DNA of 64,000 bases from Pseudomonas reactans (GCF_013385825.1 NZ_JACAPG010000008.1:353853-417852), one strand, 5' to 3'; counted from the stretch's first letter, positions 11,102-21,035 are shown. The notes: generated from the sequence alone by a model not told the origin. A program made the numbers and translations.

Positions 11102-11432
11102 GGCGTTCTCGTCATCACTGCGTGTCAATGAGGGCCCAATGATTGCTCAAGCGAACGCAGTGCGTGGCTCGTTCATCAGTTGTCTGCTTGGGCATTCAGG
11201 AAGTGTATCTGCCGTTCATTCACTGACGTTAGTTTCAATCAGGTTTTTGGCATGGAAATGTTGCCCCGGCATCCGGTCTAGGCCAATGGCGGCCTCGGAA
11301 GCTCATCGTCGGGCACAGTCGATACAGTTGATCGCCTGTTTGAAGAATAAGTGTGCTCGTCAGTAGCCTTGATAGGCTCGTCAGAAGAGACGTGCACCGC
11401 TGGCAAAAGAGCCAGTCCTGACGTGTGAAACA

Positions 11433-11460
11433 GTTGTATCGGTCGCATGTGCGGCGTCAA
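11433..11460 (-). promoter_or_regulatory. possible sigma-70 promoter for dnaG-rpoD
   Basis: On the minus strand TTGACG (11460-11455) is followed, after 16 bases, by TACAAC (11438-11433). The -35 box matches at five of six positions and the -10 box at four. It lies just after the rpsU hairpin and about 330 bases before dnaG, where an internal promoter is expected. Predicted by eye only. Confidence 0.35.
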
Positions 11461-11495
11461 CAGTGAAGCATCAAGCGATATCCGCAAATGCCATT

Positions 11496-11516
11496 AGCCC
11501 GGCTGAGGGCCGGGCT
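11496..11516 (-). terminator. hairpin after rpsU, partial terminator or processing site
   Basis: Arms AGCCCGGC and GCCGGGCT pair perfectly around a five-base loop, 30 bases after the rpsU stop. No run of T follows on the minus strand, so full termination is doubtful. E. coli has a partial terminator at the equivalent place, which lets rpsU be expressed more than dnaG. Confidence 0.5.
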
Positions 11517-11546
11517 TGGCAGAAGCTTGCTACGAACGTCTGTGTA

Positions 11547-11762
11547 TTAGTACAGACGAACGGCGCGGCGCTGTTCGCGCTGAACTTTCTTGGCGTGACG
11601 CTTAACAGCGGCTGCTGCTTTACGCTTACGCTCAGAAGTTGGCTTCTCGTAAAATTCGCGGCTACGAACTTCAGCCAGTACACCGGCTTTTTCGCAGGAG
11701 CGCTTGAAACGACGCAGAGCTACGTCGAAGGGTTCGTTCTCTTTAACTTTGACGGCTGGCAT
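11547..11762 (-). CDS. rpsU: 30S ribosomal protein S21
   Basis: Small basic ribosomal protein of 71 residues that helps the 30S subunit start translation. The sequence [20 protein letters not shown] and the Arg/Lys-rich tail are characteristic. It is the first gene of the rpsU-dnaG-rpoD cluster and diverges from tsaD across about 200 bases, which must hold both promoters. Confidence 0.98.
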
Positions 11763-11964
11763 CCAGAGCTACCTTCTTTCATTACCGGGATCAACGTTCT
11801 CGTCGCAAAAAATTCGCGGCTGAGGTCGTCGGTTTTTAAGGGTTGCGGATGTTAACCCCTCATTGCCCGGAATGCAAAGCCTCTGATCGAAAACCGCTAG
11901 TCGGGAGGGGGAGTGGCGACTATTATGCGCGCCTTCGAATTCAGCCTCTACAAGGCGCAAACCC

Positions 11965-12990
11965 ATGCTAGTACTGGGACTTGAAACCTCCTGCGACGAA
12001 ACCGGTGTCGCACTTTACGACAGTGAACGCGGGCTCTTGGCCGATGCGCTGTTCAGTCAGATCGACCTGCACCGTGCCTATGGTGGCGTGGTGCCGGAGC
12101 TGGCTAGCCGTGATCACGTCAAACGCATGCTGCCCCTGATCCGCCAGGTGTTGGATGAGGCCGGCTGCGTGCCGACCGAGATCGATGCAATCGCCTACAC
12201 CGCAGGCCCCGGATTGGTCGGAGCCCTGCTGGTTGGGGCCTCTTGCGCCCAGGCGCTGGCGTTTGCCTGGGGCATTCCGGCCCTCGGCGTGCACCATATG
12301 GAAGGCCATCTACTGGCACCGATGCTGGAAAAAACACCGCCAGAGTTCCCGTTCGTCGCATTGTTGGTTTCGGGCGGCCATACGCAGTTGGTTCAGGTGG
12401 ATGGAATCGGCCAATACACCCTTTTGGGTGAATCTTTGGACGATGCTGCCGGTGAAGCCTTCGACAAGACCGCGAAGATGATGGGCCTCAATTACCCCGG
12501 TGGCCCGGAAATCGCCCGTCTCGCCGAAAAAGGGGTCGCCGGTCGCTACACCTTCCCGCGACCGATGTGTGATCGCCCAGGCCTGATGTTCAGCTTCAGC
12601 GGTTTGAAAACCTCTGCGCTGAACACCTGGCAGCAAAGCGTCAGCGCCGGAGACGACAGCGAGCAAGCCCGTTGCGACATCGCTCTGGCGTTCCAGCAGG
12701 CCGTGGTGGAGACTTTGACCATCAAGTGCAAGCGCGCCCTGAAACAGGCGGGCATGAAGCGCCTGGTGATCGCTGGCGGCGTCAGCGCCAACAAGGCCTT
12801 GCGCACTTCGCTGGAAAAAATGCTCGGCGACATGAAGGGCGACGTGTTCTACGCGCGCCCCGAGTTCTGCACCGACAATGGCGCGATGATCGCCTATGCC
12901 GGTTGCCAGCGCCTGCAGGCTGGGCAGCACGAAAGCCTGGCAATCAGCGTGCAGGCGCGCTGGCCGATGGAGCAGTTGTCGCCGTTGTAG
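11965..12990 (+). CDS. tsaD: tRNA N6-adenosine threonylcarbamoyltransferase TsaD
   Basis: Transfers the threonylcarbamoyl group to A37 of tRNAs that read ANN codons, working with TsaB and TsaE in the cytoplasm. 341 residues, the normal length. The ASKHA start motif [14 protein letters not shown], the metal-binding [10 protein letters not shown] and the later [12 protein letters not shown] and [13 protein letters not shown] motifs are present. Start ATG at 11965 is the family start. The tsaD-rpsU divergence is conserved in many gamma-proteobacteria. The gene converges with plsY, 33 bases away. Confidence 0.98.
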   Translation: MLVLGLETSCDETGVALYDSERGLLADALFSQIDLHRAYGGVVPELASRDHVKRMLPLIRQVLDEAGCVPTEIDAIAYTAGPGLVGALLVGASCAQALAFAWGIPALGVHHMEGHLLAPMLEKTPPEFPFVALLVSGGHTQLVQVDGIGQYTLLGESLDDAAGEAFDKTAKMMGLNYPGGPEIARLAEKGVAGRYTFPRPMCDRPGLMFSFSGLKTSALNTWQQSVSAGDDSEQARCDIALAFQQAVVETLTIKCKRALKQAGMKRLVIAGGVSANKALRTSLEKMLGDMKGDVFYARPEFCTDNGAMIAYAGCQRLQAGQHESLAISVQARWPMEQLSPL

Positions 12991-13023
12991 GGCGCCAAGG
13001 TGGGCAGGGCTCGTCGACGGTAT

Positions 13024-13593
13024 TTAAAAATGCCGTTCGCGCCCGGCAAACAGGTCGCGTAAATTGCTCCGGTGGCGCCAGACGATCAGCAGCGTCAGCA
13101 CGCTCATCGGCAGCAGTGCCGCCGGTTCTTGCCAGGCCAGTAGCGGCAGGGTGAGCGGGGTGGCGATCAGCGCGGCGAGCGAGCTGGTGCGGGTCAGGTA
13201 GAAGGTCAGCAGCCAGGCGAGTACGGCCAGCAACGCCGCCGGCGGGTAGATCCCCAGCAACATGCCGGCTGCCGTGGCGACGCCTTTGCCACCGCGAAAA
13301 CGGAAGTACAGAGGAAACAGATGGCCGAGGACCGCGCATACGCCGATCCAGGCCTGCTGTTGCAGGGTCAGGCCGGCGAGGCTGGCGATCAGCACGGGCA
13401 ACAGGCCCTTGCATAGGTCGCCCAGCAGCGTCAGTACGGCGAGTTTCTTGCCGGCCAGGCGCAACATATTGGTGGCGCCGGCATTGCCTGAGCCACTCAT
13501 TCGCGGGTCGGGATTTCCCGTCAGGCGGCTGAGCAAAATGGCGAAGGACAGCGAGCCGAGCAGGTAGGCGAAAATCGCCAGTAACCAAAACAT
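13024..13593 (-). CDS. plsY: acyl-phosphate:glycerol-3-phosphate acyltransferase PlsY
   Basis: Inner-membrane enzyme that makes lysophosphatidic acid from acyl-phosphate and glycerol-3-phosphate in phospholipid synthesis. 189 residues with about five hydrophobic segments. Motif 1 ([18 protein letters not shown]) and the later [12 protein letters not shown] motif identify it. It diverges from folB across 74 bases. Confidence 0.96.
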   Translation of the reverse strand: MFWLLAIFAYLLGSLSFAILLSRLTGNPDPRMSGSGNAGATNMLRLAGKKLAVLTLLGDLCKGLLPVLIASLAGLTLQQQAWIGVCAVLGHLFPLYFRFRGGKGVATAAGMLLGIYPPAALLAVLAWLLTFYLTRTSSLAALIATPLTLPLLAWQEPAALLPMSVLTLLIVWRHRSNLRDLFAGRERHF

Positions 13594-13667
13594 GCTAACT
13601 ATTCCGGGCGAGGACGCCCTGATTCTAACGGGGCATCGCGCCCTTGTCGTGCTGCGGAGAAGAGTGC

Positions 13668-14021
13668 TTGGACAGAGTGTTTATCGAAGGCCTGGAAGTC
13701 GACACCGTGATCGGGGCCTACGACTGGGAGCGCGGAATCCGCCAATGCCTGCGCCTGGACCTGAGCTTTGCCTGGGATAACCGCCCGGCTGCGGCCGGTG
13801 ATGACCTGACGTTGGCGCTGGATTACGCCAGTGTATCCGCGCGTATCCAGGCCTTTGCCGAGCAATCCCAGTACCAACTGGTGGAAACCTTTGCCGAGCG
13901 CTTGGCCGAAGTATTGATGAGTGAATTCCAGATTCCCTGGTTGCACCTCAAACTGACCAAGCCAGGCGCCGTACCGGCGGCCAAGGGTGTGGGCGTGGAG
14001 ATCGAGCGCGGATGCCGCTAA
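13668..14021 (+). CDS. folB: dihydroneopterin aldolase FolB
   Basis: Converts dihydroneopterin to 6-hydroxymethyl-dihydropterin and glycolaldehyde in folate synthesis. 117 residues. The family start is read as [20 protein letters not shown] from a TTG codon, with GGAGA upstream; an upstream ATG at 13644 would add eight residues foreign to the family. Conserved parts are GAYDWE, the central [11 protein letters not shown] and the C-terminal [10 protein letters not shown]. The end overlaps the folK start by ten bases, so the two are translationally coupled. Confidence 0.94.
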   Translation: MDRVFIEGLEVDTVIGAYDWERGIRQCLRLDLSFAWDNRPAAAGDDLTLALDYASVSARIQAFAEQSQYQLVETFAERLAEVLMSEFQIPWLHLKLTKPGAVPAAKGVGVEIERGCR

Positions 14022-14530
14022 CTCAGGTTTACCTAGGTCTAGGCAGCAATATCGAGCGCGAGTCTCACCTCTGCGCTGGCCTGGATGCGCTGGCGGGTTT
14101 TTTGACGGATGTGCGCTGTTCAGCGGTGTTTGAAAGCCAGCCGGTGGGCATCAAGAGCGGGCCGTTCTTCAATCTGGTGGTGTCGGCCTACACCGATCTG
14201 TCGCTGATGGAGTTGGACCGCCGGTTGAAATTCATCGAGGCGGATAATGGTCGTTATGCGCCGGATCGCAAGGGCTTGCCGCTGGATATCGATGTGCTGT
14301 TGTATGGCGATCTGGTGGGTAACTTCGATGGTTTGATCCTGCCGCGTGCAGAAATCCTCAAGAACGCGTTTGTGCTGTGGCCGCTGTCGTTGATGGCGCC
14401 GGAACGTGTGCACCCTGAGGCGGGCAAGACGTTGGCCGAGTTGTGGCGCGAGGCGCAGATTGACCAGGTGCTGGCGCCTGTCGCATTTGAATGGCAAGGC
14501 CAGCAACTCACGCCGAACATTTTCCTGTAG
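14012..14530 (+). CDS. folK: 6-hydroxymethyl-7,8-dihydropterin pyrophosphokinase FolK
   Basis: Attaches pyrophosphate from ATP to the pterin, the folate-pathway step after FolB. 172 residues. The N-terminal YLGLGSNIERESHL, the FESQPVG strand and the catalytic loop RKGLPLDIDVLLYGD are recognisable; the last differs slightly from the usual PRTLDLDLL form, as in other Pseudomonas copies beside folB. Its TAG stop codon lies inside a REP palindrome and the gene converges with cca. Confidence 0.93.
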   Translation: MPLTQVYLGLGSNIERESHLCAGLDALAGFLTDVRCSAVFESQPVGIKSGPFFNLVVSAYTDLSLMELDRRLKFIEADNGRYAPDRKGLPLDIDVLLYGDLVGNFDGLILPRAEILKNAFVLWPLSLMAPERVHPEAGKTLAELWREAQIDQVLAPVAFEWQGQQLTPNIFL

Positions 14531-14592
14531 GAGCTGGCTTGCCGGCGATGGCGTTCCTGAGGTCGCTATCGCCGGCAAGCCGGGCTCCTACA
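14526..14592. repeat. REP palindrome between folK and cca
   Basis: Inverted repeat with outer arms TGTAGGAGC and GCTCCTACA and inner arms CTTGCCGGCGAT and ATCGCCGGCAAG. This is the common extragenic REP type of fluorescent pseudomonads. Both convergent genes end inside it: the folK stop is TAG at 14528-14530, and the cca stop is TAG read from 14590 to 14588. Its hairpin may stabilise or terminate both transcripts. Confidence 0.88.
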
Positions 14593-15817
14593 GTGCGTGG
14601 CTTTCTTTGTAGATTTTTAGGGCCTTGAGCCTTTCGCGCTTGAGCGCTTCGCCCAGTTCCGGGCCTTTGAAGCCTTTCTCCAGCAAAGGCGCCACCGCGA
14701 CTTCGCGGGCAACCTTCGCGGCCCCGCGCAAGTAATCCGCTTGTGGATAACTTCTCTGCTCCAGACCCTTGCGGCCTCGGGCGTCCATTTCGCAAGCGAC
14801 CACGAACTCTTCAAAGCGCTGCGGCCGACGGTAAACGTCGAAGCTTTGCAGCAACTCCAGCAATGTCGAGGCTTTCAGCTCCAGTGCACGATGACCGTGG
14901 GTGTGATACTGGCCCACCAGCAACGCCAACTCCTGGCAATCCCTTGGCACCTTGAAGCGTTCGTTGACGGCCTTGATCAGCTTCAAACCCCGCTGTTCAT
15001 GGGCGATGTGCTGCGGCAACTTATCCACAGGCGTCGTGCCTTTGCCCAGGTCGTGCAGCAGGCAGGCCCAGCGCACGGTAAGGGGCTGCTGGTGCAAGGC
15101 CGCTTGTTCCAGCACGCTCAAGGTGTGAATGCCGGTGTCGATTTCCGGGTGATGGGCTTCGGGTTGTGGGACGCCGAACAGGGCATTCACTTCTGGCATC
15201 AAGGTTTTCAGTGCATCGCAGTCGCGCAGTACCTGGATGAACACGTGGGGTTGGTCTTCCATCAGTGCGCGGGAGATTTCTTTCCAACTGCGCTCGGGCG
15301 TCAGCGCCTCCAGTTCGCCGGATTCGCTGAGCTGGCGCATCAGTTCAAGTGTTTCTGATGCGACGGTAAACCCCAGTGCCGCGTAACGTGCGGCGAAGCG
15401 TGCAACACGCAACACTCGCAGGGGATCTTCGGCGAACGCCGGAGAAACATGGCGCAGAACGCGGGCTTCAAGATCTCGCTGACCGTGATAAGGGTCGGTC
15501 AAGTTACCGTCGTCGTCTTCCGCCATAGCATTAATGGTCAGGTCGCGGCGAATCAGGTCTTCTTCCAGCGTCACCTCGGGGCTGGCGTGAAAAACAAAGC
15601 CGCCGTAACCCCGGCCGCTTTTGCGTTCGGTGCGGGCGAGGGCGTACTCATCTCCGTTTCGCGGGTCGAGGAACACCGGAAAGTCAGAGCCCACTGGTTT
15701 ATAACCGTCGGCGAGCATTTCTTCAGCAGTCGCACCCACGACAACACGGTCAATATCGGTGACCGGGATGCCCAGCAGGCGATCCCGCACCGCACCGCCG
15801 ACTTTGTAGATTTTCAT
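14588..15817 (-). CDS. cca: CCA-adding tRNA nucleotidyltransferase with HD domain
   Basis: Adds or repairs the CCA end of tRNAs. 409 residues. The nucleotidyltransferase head has [12 protein letters not shown] and the catalytic [18 protein letters not shown] follows, and an HD phosphohydrolase domain ([11 protein letters not shown]) lies in the C-terminal half, as in the E. coli-type enzyme. Start ATG at 15817. Its ribosome-binding GGAGG (15829-15825) is part of the terminator stem of the upstream spoVR gene, seven bases before the ATG. The stop codon lies in a REP element. Confidence 0.96.
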   Translation of the reverse strand: MKIYKVGGAVRDRLLGIPVTDIDRVVVGATAEEMLADGYKPVGSDFPVFLDPRNGDEYALARTERKSGRGYGGFVFHASPEVTLEEDLIRRDLTINAMAEDDDGNLTDPYHGQRDLEARVLRHVSPAFAEDPLRVLRVARFAARYAALGFTVASETLELMRQLSESGELEALTPERSWKEISRALMEDQPHVFIQVLRDCDALKTLMPEVNALFGVPQPEAHHPEIDTGIHTLSVLEQAALHQQPLTVRWACLLHDLGKGTTPVDKLPQHIAHEQRGLKLIKAVNERFKVPRDCQELALLVGQYHTHGHRALELKASTLLELLQSFDVYRRPQRFEEFVVACEMDARGRKGLEQRSYPQADYLRGAAKVAREVAVAPLLEKGFKGPELGEALKRERLKALKIYKESHAL

Positions 15818-15874
15818 GAAAAAGCCTCCATTAGCGGCACAGGATACCGCCTGTGCCTGGCCAATGGAGGCTTT
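15818..15874 (-). terminator. spoVR terminator hairpin that also carries the cca ribosome-binding site
   Basis: Outer arms 15863-15874 and 15821-15832 pair perfectly over 12 bases. An inner eight-base stem (15836-15843 with 15850-15857) closes a six-base loop. On the minus strand the stem runs into five T and then directly into the cca ATG. The 3' arm contains GGAGG, the only good ribosome-binding site of cca. The hairpin starts seven bases after the spoVR stop codon. Confidence 0.82.
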
Positions 15875-15880
15875 GCTGCT

Positions 15881-17446
15881 TCAGAGGTGAACGACGGCCA
15901 GGTCCAGGCGGCCGTAGTCGTTGTCGTTGTGATCGGTACGCGGTGGCACGTGGTGGGTTTTCATCACTTGGTCGCCCTGCAGGGTTTCCAGGTGGATATC
16001 AAAGCCCCAAAGCCTGTGCAGGTGTTTGAGCACTTCCTCGGTGGACTCGCCCAGGGGTTTGCGGTCGTGCTGCTGGTGACGCAAGGTCAGCGAGCGGTCG
16101 CCGCGCACATCGATGCTGTAGATCTGCACGTTGGGCTCGCGGTTGCCTAGGTTGTACTGCGCTGCCAGGGTTTCGCGAATGGTGCGGTAGCCGGGTTCAT
16201 CGTGGATGGCCGGTACCACCAGGTCATCCTTGAGGTCATCATCGAGAATGCTGAACAGTTTCAGGTCGCGAATCACCTGCGGTGACAGGTACTGCAGGAT
16301 AAAACTCTCGTCCTTGAAGCTGCTCATGGCGAACTTGATGGTGGACAGCCAATCGCTGCCGGCGATTTCCGGGAACCAGCGGCGGTCCTCCTCGGTGGGG
16401 TGTTCACACATGCGCCGGATGTCGCGGTACATGGCGAAACCCAAGGCATAGGGGTTGATGCCGTTGTAGTAAGGGCTGTCGAAGCCGGGCTGGAACACCA
16501 CGCTGGTGTGGGAGGTGAGGAACTCCATCATGAAGCCGTCGGTCACCAGGCCTTCGTCATACAGGTCGTTCATCAGTGTGTAGTGCCAGAACGTCGCCCA
16601 GCCTTCGTTCATCACCTGGGTCTGGCGCTGTGGATAAAAGTACTGGGCGATCTTACGCACAATACGCACGATTTCACGCTGCCAGGGTTCCAACAGCGGC
16701 GCGTGTTTTTCCAGGAAATACAGGATGTTTTCCTGAGGTTCGGCGGGGAAGCGTGCATTGTCCTTATCGCTGTTCTTGCCGGTTTTTTTCGGAATGGTGC
16801 GCCACAGGTCGTTGATCTGTTTCTGCAGGTGTTCCTCGCGCTCCTTCTGGCGCAGGCGTTCTTCCTCGGCCGAGATTGGATACGGGCGTTTGTAGCGGTC
16901 GACGCCGTAGTTCATCAGCGCATGGCAGGAATCGAGCAGGTCTTCCACCGCATCGATGCCGTGGCGCTCTTCGCATTGCATGATGTACTGCTTGGCGAAC
17001 ACCAGGTAATCGATGATCGAACTGGCGTCGGTCCAGGTGCGGAACAGGTAGTTGCCCTTGAAGAAGCTGTTATGCCCATAGCAGGCATGCGCCACTACCA
17101 ACGCCTGCATGCAGATGGTGTTCTCTTCCATCAGGTAGGCGATGCACGGGTCGGAGTTGATCACGATTTCGTACGCCAGGCCCATCTGGCCCCGGGTATA
17201 GGACTTTTCGGTGCTGAGGAAGTGTTTGCCGTAGGACCAATGGTGATAACCCAGCGGCATGCCGACCGAGGCGTAGGCATCCATCATCTGCTCGGCGGTG
17301 ATCACTTCGATCTGGTTGGGGTAGGTGTCCAGGGCATAACCCGCCGCAATGCGGCTGATTTCCCGGTCATAGGCCTGGATCAGTTCAAAGGTCCACTCGG
17401 AACCCGTGGAGATCGGTTGGCGTCTTTGCTCTTTTTTGGCGGTCAT
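15881..17446 (-). CDS. ycgB: SpoVR/YcgB family protein
   Basis: 521 residues, normal for the family. It begins [20 protein letters not shown] and has the conserved central [28 protein letters not shown] and the [20 protein letters not shown] region with its HExxH-like spacing of charged residues. The biochemical activity is unknown. SpoVR takes part in spore cortex formation in Bacillus; in gamma-proteobacteria it goes with YeaG and YeaH in stress and starvation. The ATG overlaps the yeaH stop by four bases, so the two are coupled. Confidence 0.94.
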   Translation of the reverse strand: MTAKKEQRRQPISTGSEWTFELIQAYDREISRIAAGYALDTYPNQIEVITAEQMMDAYASVGMPLGYHHWSYGKHFLSTEKSYTRGQMGLAYEIVINSDPCIAYLMEENTICMQALVVAHACYGHNSFFKGNYLFRTWTDASSIIDYLVFAKQYIMQCEERHGIDAVEDLLDSCHALMNYGVDRYKRPYPISAEEERLRQKEREEHLQKQINDLWRTIPKKTGKNSDKDNARFPAEPQENILYFLEKHAPLLEPWQREIVRIVRKIAQYFYPQRQTQVMNEGWATFWHYTLMNDLYDEGLVTDGFMMEFLTSHTSVVFQPGFDSPYYNGINPYALGFAMYRDIRRMCEHPTEEDRRWFPEIAGSDWLSTIKFAMSSFKDESFILQYLSPQVIRDLKLFSILDDDLKDDLVVPAIHDEPGYRTIRETLAAQYNLGNREPNVQIYSIDVRGDRSLTLRHQQHDRKPLGESTEEVLKHLHRLWGFDIHLETLQGDQVMKTHHVPPRTDHNDNDYGRLDLAVVHL

Positions 17447-18714
17447 GTCACTAACCTGCGCTGGAAGAGTTCACGGAAGACCGGGTAGATATCGCCGGCC
17501 GAGACCAGTTGCTGCTGGACGAACGTGTCGGCAAAGGCTTCGCCGATGCGCTCGTATTCGAACCACAGGGCCTGGTGCTCACGGGGGGTGATTTCAACAT
17601 AAGTGTAGTACTGCACGAACGGCATGATCTGATTGATCAGGATGTCACGGCAGATTGGGGAGTCGTCGTTCCAGTTGTCACCGTCCGAGGCCTGGGCGGC
17701 GTAGATGTTCCATTCGTTGGCCGGGTAGCGCTCGGCCATGATCTCCTGCATCAGCTTCAAGGCGCTGGAAACGATGGTGCCGCCGGTTTCCCGCGAATAG
17801 AAGAATTCCTCTTCATCGACTTCCCGGGCGCTGGTGTGGTGGCGGATGAACACGACGTCGATCTTGTCGTAGTTCCGCTTCAGGAACAGGTACAACAGAA
17901 TGAAGAAGCGCTTGGCGATGTCCTTGGTGGCTTGGGTCATGGAGCCCGACACGTCCATCAGGCAGAACATCACCGCCTTGGAGCTGGGGTTGGGTTGTTT
18001 GACCAGCAGGTTGTATTTCAAGTCGAAGGTGTCGAGGAACGGCACGCGGTGAATGCGCGCGCTGAGTTTCTCGATTTCTGCCTCGATTTTCTGGATATCG
18101 CCGAAGTTGTCCGGTTCTTCGCGCTTCAAGCGCGTTAATTCTTCCTTGGCTTCCTTCAACTTGGCGCGGCTGCTGCCGGACAGGGCGATACGCCGGGCAT
18201 GGGCCGAGCGCAGGGTACGGATGATGTTGATGCGGGACGGGTTGCCCTCGTTGCTGATCCCGGCGCGTACGGTCTTGAAGGTGTCGGTGCCGGTCAGGTT
18301 GCGTTTGACCAGGTTGGGCAGTTCCAGGTCTTCGAACATGAATTCGAGGAATTCTTCCTGGGTGATCTGGAACACGAACTCATCCATGCCTTCGCCGGAA
18401 TTGCCCGCCTTGCCCGGGCCTTTACCGCCACCACCACCTTGGGGGCGCTGGATATGTTCGCCAGTGGTGAATTCCTTGTTGCCGGGATGAACGACGGTCT
18501 GTTTGCCGCCCCGGCCGTGGTGCAGCACCGGTTCGTCGATGTCCCGTCCGGGGATGCTGATTTGCTCGCCATGCTCCATATCGGTAATAGAACGGCGGCT
18601 GACGGCCTCTTCGACGGCCTTTTTGATGTGGTCACGGTAACGCCGCAGGAAACGCTGACGGTTTACCGTGCTCTTGTTCTTGCCATTGAGGCGTCGGTCG
18701 ATCACATAGCTCAT
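17443..18714 (-). CDS. yeaH: YeaH/YhbH family (DUF444) protein with VWA-like domain
   Basis: 423 residues. The N-terminus ([20 protein letters not shown]) is family-typical, a Gly-rich stretch lies near residue 105, and a von Willebrand A-like domain starts near 245 with a metal-site motif [10 protein letters not shown]. It is the partner of the PrkA/YeaG kinase in nitrogen starvation and stationary phase in E. coli; the molecular role is unknown. It is the middle gene of prkA-yeaH-spoVR. The start at 18714 is preferred over 18738 because MSYVIDRR is the usual beginning. Confidence 0.93.
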   Translation of the reverse strand: MSYVIDRRLNGKNKSTVNRQRFLRRYRDHIKKAVEEAVSRRSITDMEHGEQISIPGRDIDEPVLHHGRGGKQTVVHPGNKEFTTGEHIQRPQGGGGGKGPGKAGNSGEGMDEFVFQITQEEFLEFMFEDLELPNLVKRNLTGTDTFKTVRAGISNEGNPSRINIIRTLRSAHARRIALSGSSRAKLKEAKEELTRLKREEPDNFGDIQKIEAEIEKLSARIHRVPFLDTFDLKYNLLVKQPNPSSKAVMFCLMDVSGSMTQATKDIAKRFFILLYLFLKRNYDKIDVVFIRHHTSAREVDEEEFFYSRETGGTIVSSALKLMQEIMAERYPANEWNIYAAQASDGDNWNDDSPICRDILINQIMPFVQYYTYVEITPREHQALWFEYERIGEAFADTFVQQQLVSAGDIYPVFRELFQRRLVT

Positions 18715-18743
18715 GGGGAGCCCTCCGGGCAGCTTCACGTTAC

Positions 18744-18770
18744 AAGCTTCAAGCCGCGAGCTGGAAGCTT
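18744..18770. repeat. short palindrome between prkA and yeaH
   Basis: Arms AAGCTTC and GAAGCTT flank a GC-rich centre. It resembles short REP-like repeats seen between Pseudomonas genes. It lies in the 113-base gap between prkA and yeaH and may affect how much of the transcript continues into yeaH. Confidence 0.5.
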
Positions 18771-18827
18771 AGAGACAAGCGGTCAGCTGCCAGGCCAGTG
18801 GCCCGGCAGTGCACGCCTGTCGCTGCC

Positions 18828-20750
18828 TTACTGCGATTTGCGAACCCGCAGGTACCACTCGGAGAGCAGCCGTACCTGTTTGTCGGTGTAGCCGCGCTCG
18901 ACCATGCGTGTGACGAAGTCGTTGTGTTTTTGCTGATCCTCCTTGCTGGCCTTGGCGTTGAAGCTGATGACCGGCAGCAGGTCCTCGGTGTTGGAGAACA
19001 TTTTTTTCTCGATGACCACGCGCAGCTTCTCGTAGCTGAGCCAGGTCGGGTTCTTGCCGTTGTTGTTGGCGCGGGCGCGCAGCACGAAGTTGACGATTTC
19101 GTTGCGGAAATCCTTCGGATTGCTGATGCCGGCCGGTTTCTCGATTTTTTCGAGTTCCTCGTTGAGGGCCACGCGGTTGAGGATCTCGCCGGTTTCCGGG
19201 TCGCGGTATTCCTGGTCCTGAATCCAGAAGTCGGCGTACAGCACGTAGCGGTCGAAGATGTTCTGGCCGTACTCGCTGTAGGACTCCAGGTACGCGGTCT
19301 GGATTTCCTTGCCGATGAACTCGATGTAGCGCGGTGCCAGGTATTCCTTGAGGAAACGCAGGTAGCGTTCGCGGGTTTCGGCCTGGAATTGTTCCTGTTC
19401 GATCTGCTGTTCCAGCACGTAAAGCAAGTGCACCGGGTTGGCCGCAATCTCGTGTGGGTCGAAGTTGAAGACCTTGGACAGGATCTTGAACGCAAAGCGC
19501 GTCGACAAACCGTTCATGCCTTCATCCACACCGGCGGTGTCGCGGTACTCCTGGATCGATTTGGCCTTGGGATCGGTATCCTTGAGGTTTTCGCCGTCGT
19601 ACACGCGCATCTTCGAATAGATGTTCGAGTTCTCCGGCTCCTTGAGGCGCGACAACACGGTGAATTGGGCAAGCATCTTCAGGGTGTCGGGCGCGCAATG
19701 GGCCTTGGCCAGCGAACTGTTGAACAGCAATTTGTCGTAGATCTTGATTTCATCGCTGACCCGCAGGCAGTAGGGCACCTTGACGATATAGATCCGGTCG
19801 ATGAAGGCTTCGTTGTTCTTGTTGTTGCGGAAGGTGTGCCACTCCGATTCGTTGGAGTGCGCCAGCAGGATCCCGGTGAACGGAATCGCGCCCAGGCCTT
19901 CGGTGCTGTTGTAGTTGCCTTCCTGGGTGGCGGTGAGCAGTGGGTGCAGCACCTTGATCGGTGCCTTGAACATCTCCACGAACTCCATCAGGCCCTGGTT
20001 GGCCCGGCATAGCGCGCCCGAGTAGCTGTAGGCGTCGGCGTCGTTCTGTGGGAATTCTTCAAGCTTGCGGATATCGACCTTGCCCACCAGCGCCGAGATG
20101 TCCTGGTTGTTCTCGTCGCCCGGCTCGGTCTTGGCCACGCCGATCTGGTTGAGGATCGATGGGTAGAGCTTGACCACGCGGAACTGGCTGATGTCACCGC
20201 CGAACTCAGCCAGGCGTTTGGTGGCCCAGGGCGACATGATGGTGTTGAGGTAGCGGCGCGGGATGCCGAAGTCTTCTTCGAGGATCGCGCCATCTTCCGT
20301 GGCGTTGAACAGGCCCAGGGGTGACTCGAACACCGGTGAGCCCTTGATGGCGTAGAAGGGCACCTTCTCGATCAGTTGTTTGAGCTTTTCAGCCAGGGAC
20401 GATTTACCGCCGCCGACGGGGCCGAGCAGGTAGAGGATCTGTTTCTTCTCTTCCAGGCCCTGAGCGGCATGGCGGAAGTAAGACACGATCTGGTCAATGC
20501 ATTCTTCCATGCCATGGAAGTCTTCAAAGGCCGGATAGCGGCGGATCACCTTGTTGGAGAATATTCGCGACAGCCGCGAGTTGTTGGCGGTTTCCACCAG
20601 CTCCGGCTCGCCAATCGCCAATAGCAGGCGCTCTGCGGCAGACGCATAGGTGCTGCGATCTTGTTTGCACAGCTCAAGATACTCTTGCAGCGTGAGTTCT
20701 TCCTGCTGTGTGGATGCGAAGCGTTGTTGGAAGTGGCTAAAAATACTCAT
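18828..20750 (-). CDS. prkA: PrkA/YeaG family serine protein kinase
   Basis: 640 residues. It starts MSIFSHFQQRFASTQQEELT; the AAA-type ATPase domain has Walker A GPVGGGKSS at 110-118 and a C-terminal kinase-like domain follows. E. coli YeaG is a protein kinase involved in starvation responses; Bacillus PrkA has been described as a kinase and as an ATP-dependent protease, so the activity is not settled. It is first in the prkA-yeaH-spoVR module. The start at 20750 fits the family; upstream codons do not. Confidence 0.95.
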   Translation of the reverse strand: MSIFSHFQQRFASTQQEELTLQEYLELCKQDRSTYASAAERLLLAIGEPELVETANNSRLSRIFSNKVIRRYPAFEDFHGMEECIDQIVSYFRHAAQGLEEKKQILYLLGPVGGGKSSLAEKLKQLIEKVPFYAIKGSPVFESPLGLFNATEDGAILEEDFGIPRRYLNTIMSPWATKRLAEFGGDISQFRVVKLYPSILNQIGVAKTEPGDENNQDISALVGKVDIRKLEEFPQNDADAYSYSGALCRANQGLMEFVEMFKAPIKVLHPLLTATQEGNYNSTEGLGAIPFTGILLAHSNESEWHTFRNNKNNEAFIDRIYIVKVPYCLRVSDEIKIYDKLLFNSSLAKAHCAPDTLKMLAQFTVLSRLKEPENSNIYSKMRVYDGENLKDTDPKAKSIQEYRDTAGVDEGMNGLSTRFAFKILSKVFNFDPHEIAANPVHLLYVLEQQIEQEQFQAETRERYLRFLKEYLAPRYIEFIGKEIQTAYLESYSEYGQNIFDRYVLYADFWIQDQEYRDPETGEILNRVALNEELEKIEKPAGISNPKDFRNEIVNFVLRARANNNGKNPTWLSYEKLRVVIEKKMFSNTEDLLPVISFNAKASKEDQQKHNDFVTRMVERGYTDKQVRLLSEWYLRVRKSQ

Positions 20751-20917
20751 GACGTCGTCACCTCGCTCGATACGTGGAGCCGACGCCGGATCAATCAGTC
20801 GATGCTGGCAGACATTGGCAGACGCCAATGGCCGTTTTCCCCCCAGAACACCCTGAAACGCTACCGATGACCCGCACGCCGGTGTACCGGCTCTCCCCTG
20901 ATTCGGATGGCCTGCGC

Positions 20918-20927
20918 TTAAGGATAG
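20918..20927 (-). promoter_or_regulatory. possible RpoS-type -10 box for prkA-yeaH-spoVR
   Basis: The minus strand reads CTATCCTTAA, nine of ten positions of the extended RpoS -10 sequence CTATACTTAA. It lies about 170 bases before prkA. The yeaGH operon of E. coli depends on RpoS, which makes the match plausible. Seen by eye; no start-site data. Confidence 0.35.
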
Positions 20928-20969
20928 TTCGGAATCGGAGAGGTCAAGGCGCGATGCGCAATTAGTTTG

Positions 20970-20999
20970 GCTGCGCCGTTCGTCAGAAACGGCGCGAGC
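20970..20999. terminator. hairpin after glpE
   Basis: Stem 20973-20980 with 20988-20995 (GCGCCGTT and AACGGCGC), loop of seven bases, in the 285-base gap between glpE and prkA. There is no T run on the minus strand, so it may only slow or end transcription with Rho. The rest of the gap holds the possible prkA promoter and no gene. Confidence 0.4.
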
Positions 21000-21035
21000 C
21001 CAAGCGTCACGCGGGGTAGCGGGGTGTGAAAAAAA

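Larger units (their letters stand above)
11102..11546. other. non-coding spacer between rpsU and dnaG
   Basis: 445 bases without a convincing gene; short frames here have no ribosome-binding site and do not look like protein. It holds the hairpin just after rpsU (11496-11516) and a possible dnaG promoter on the minus strand (11433-11460). Nothing else was recognised. A long regulated spacer at this place is typical of the macromolecular-synthesis operon. Confidence 0.6.

Noticed and set aside
11278..11487. 69-codon frame between rpsU and dnaG
   Set aside because: No ribosome-binding site and no protein-like pattern; it overlaps the likely dnaG promoter.
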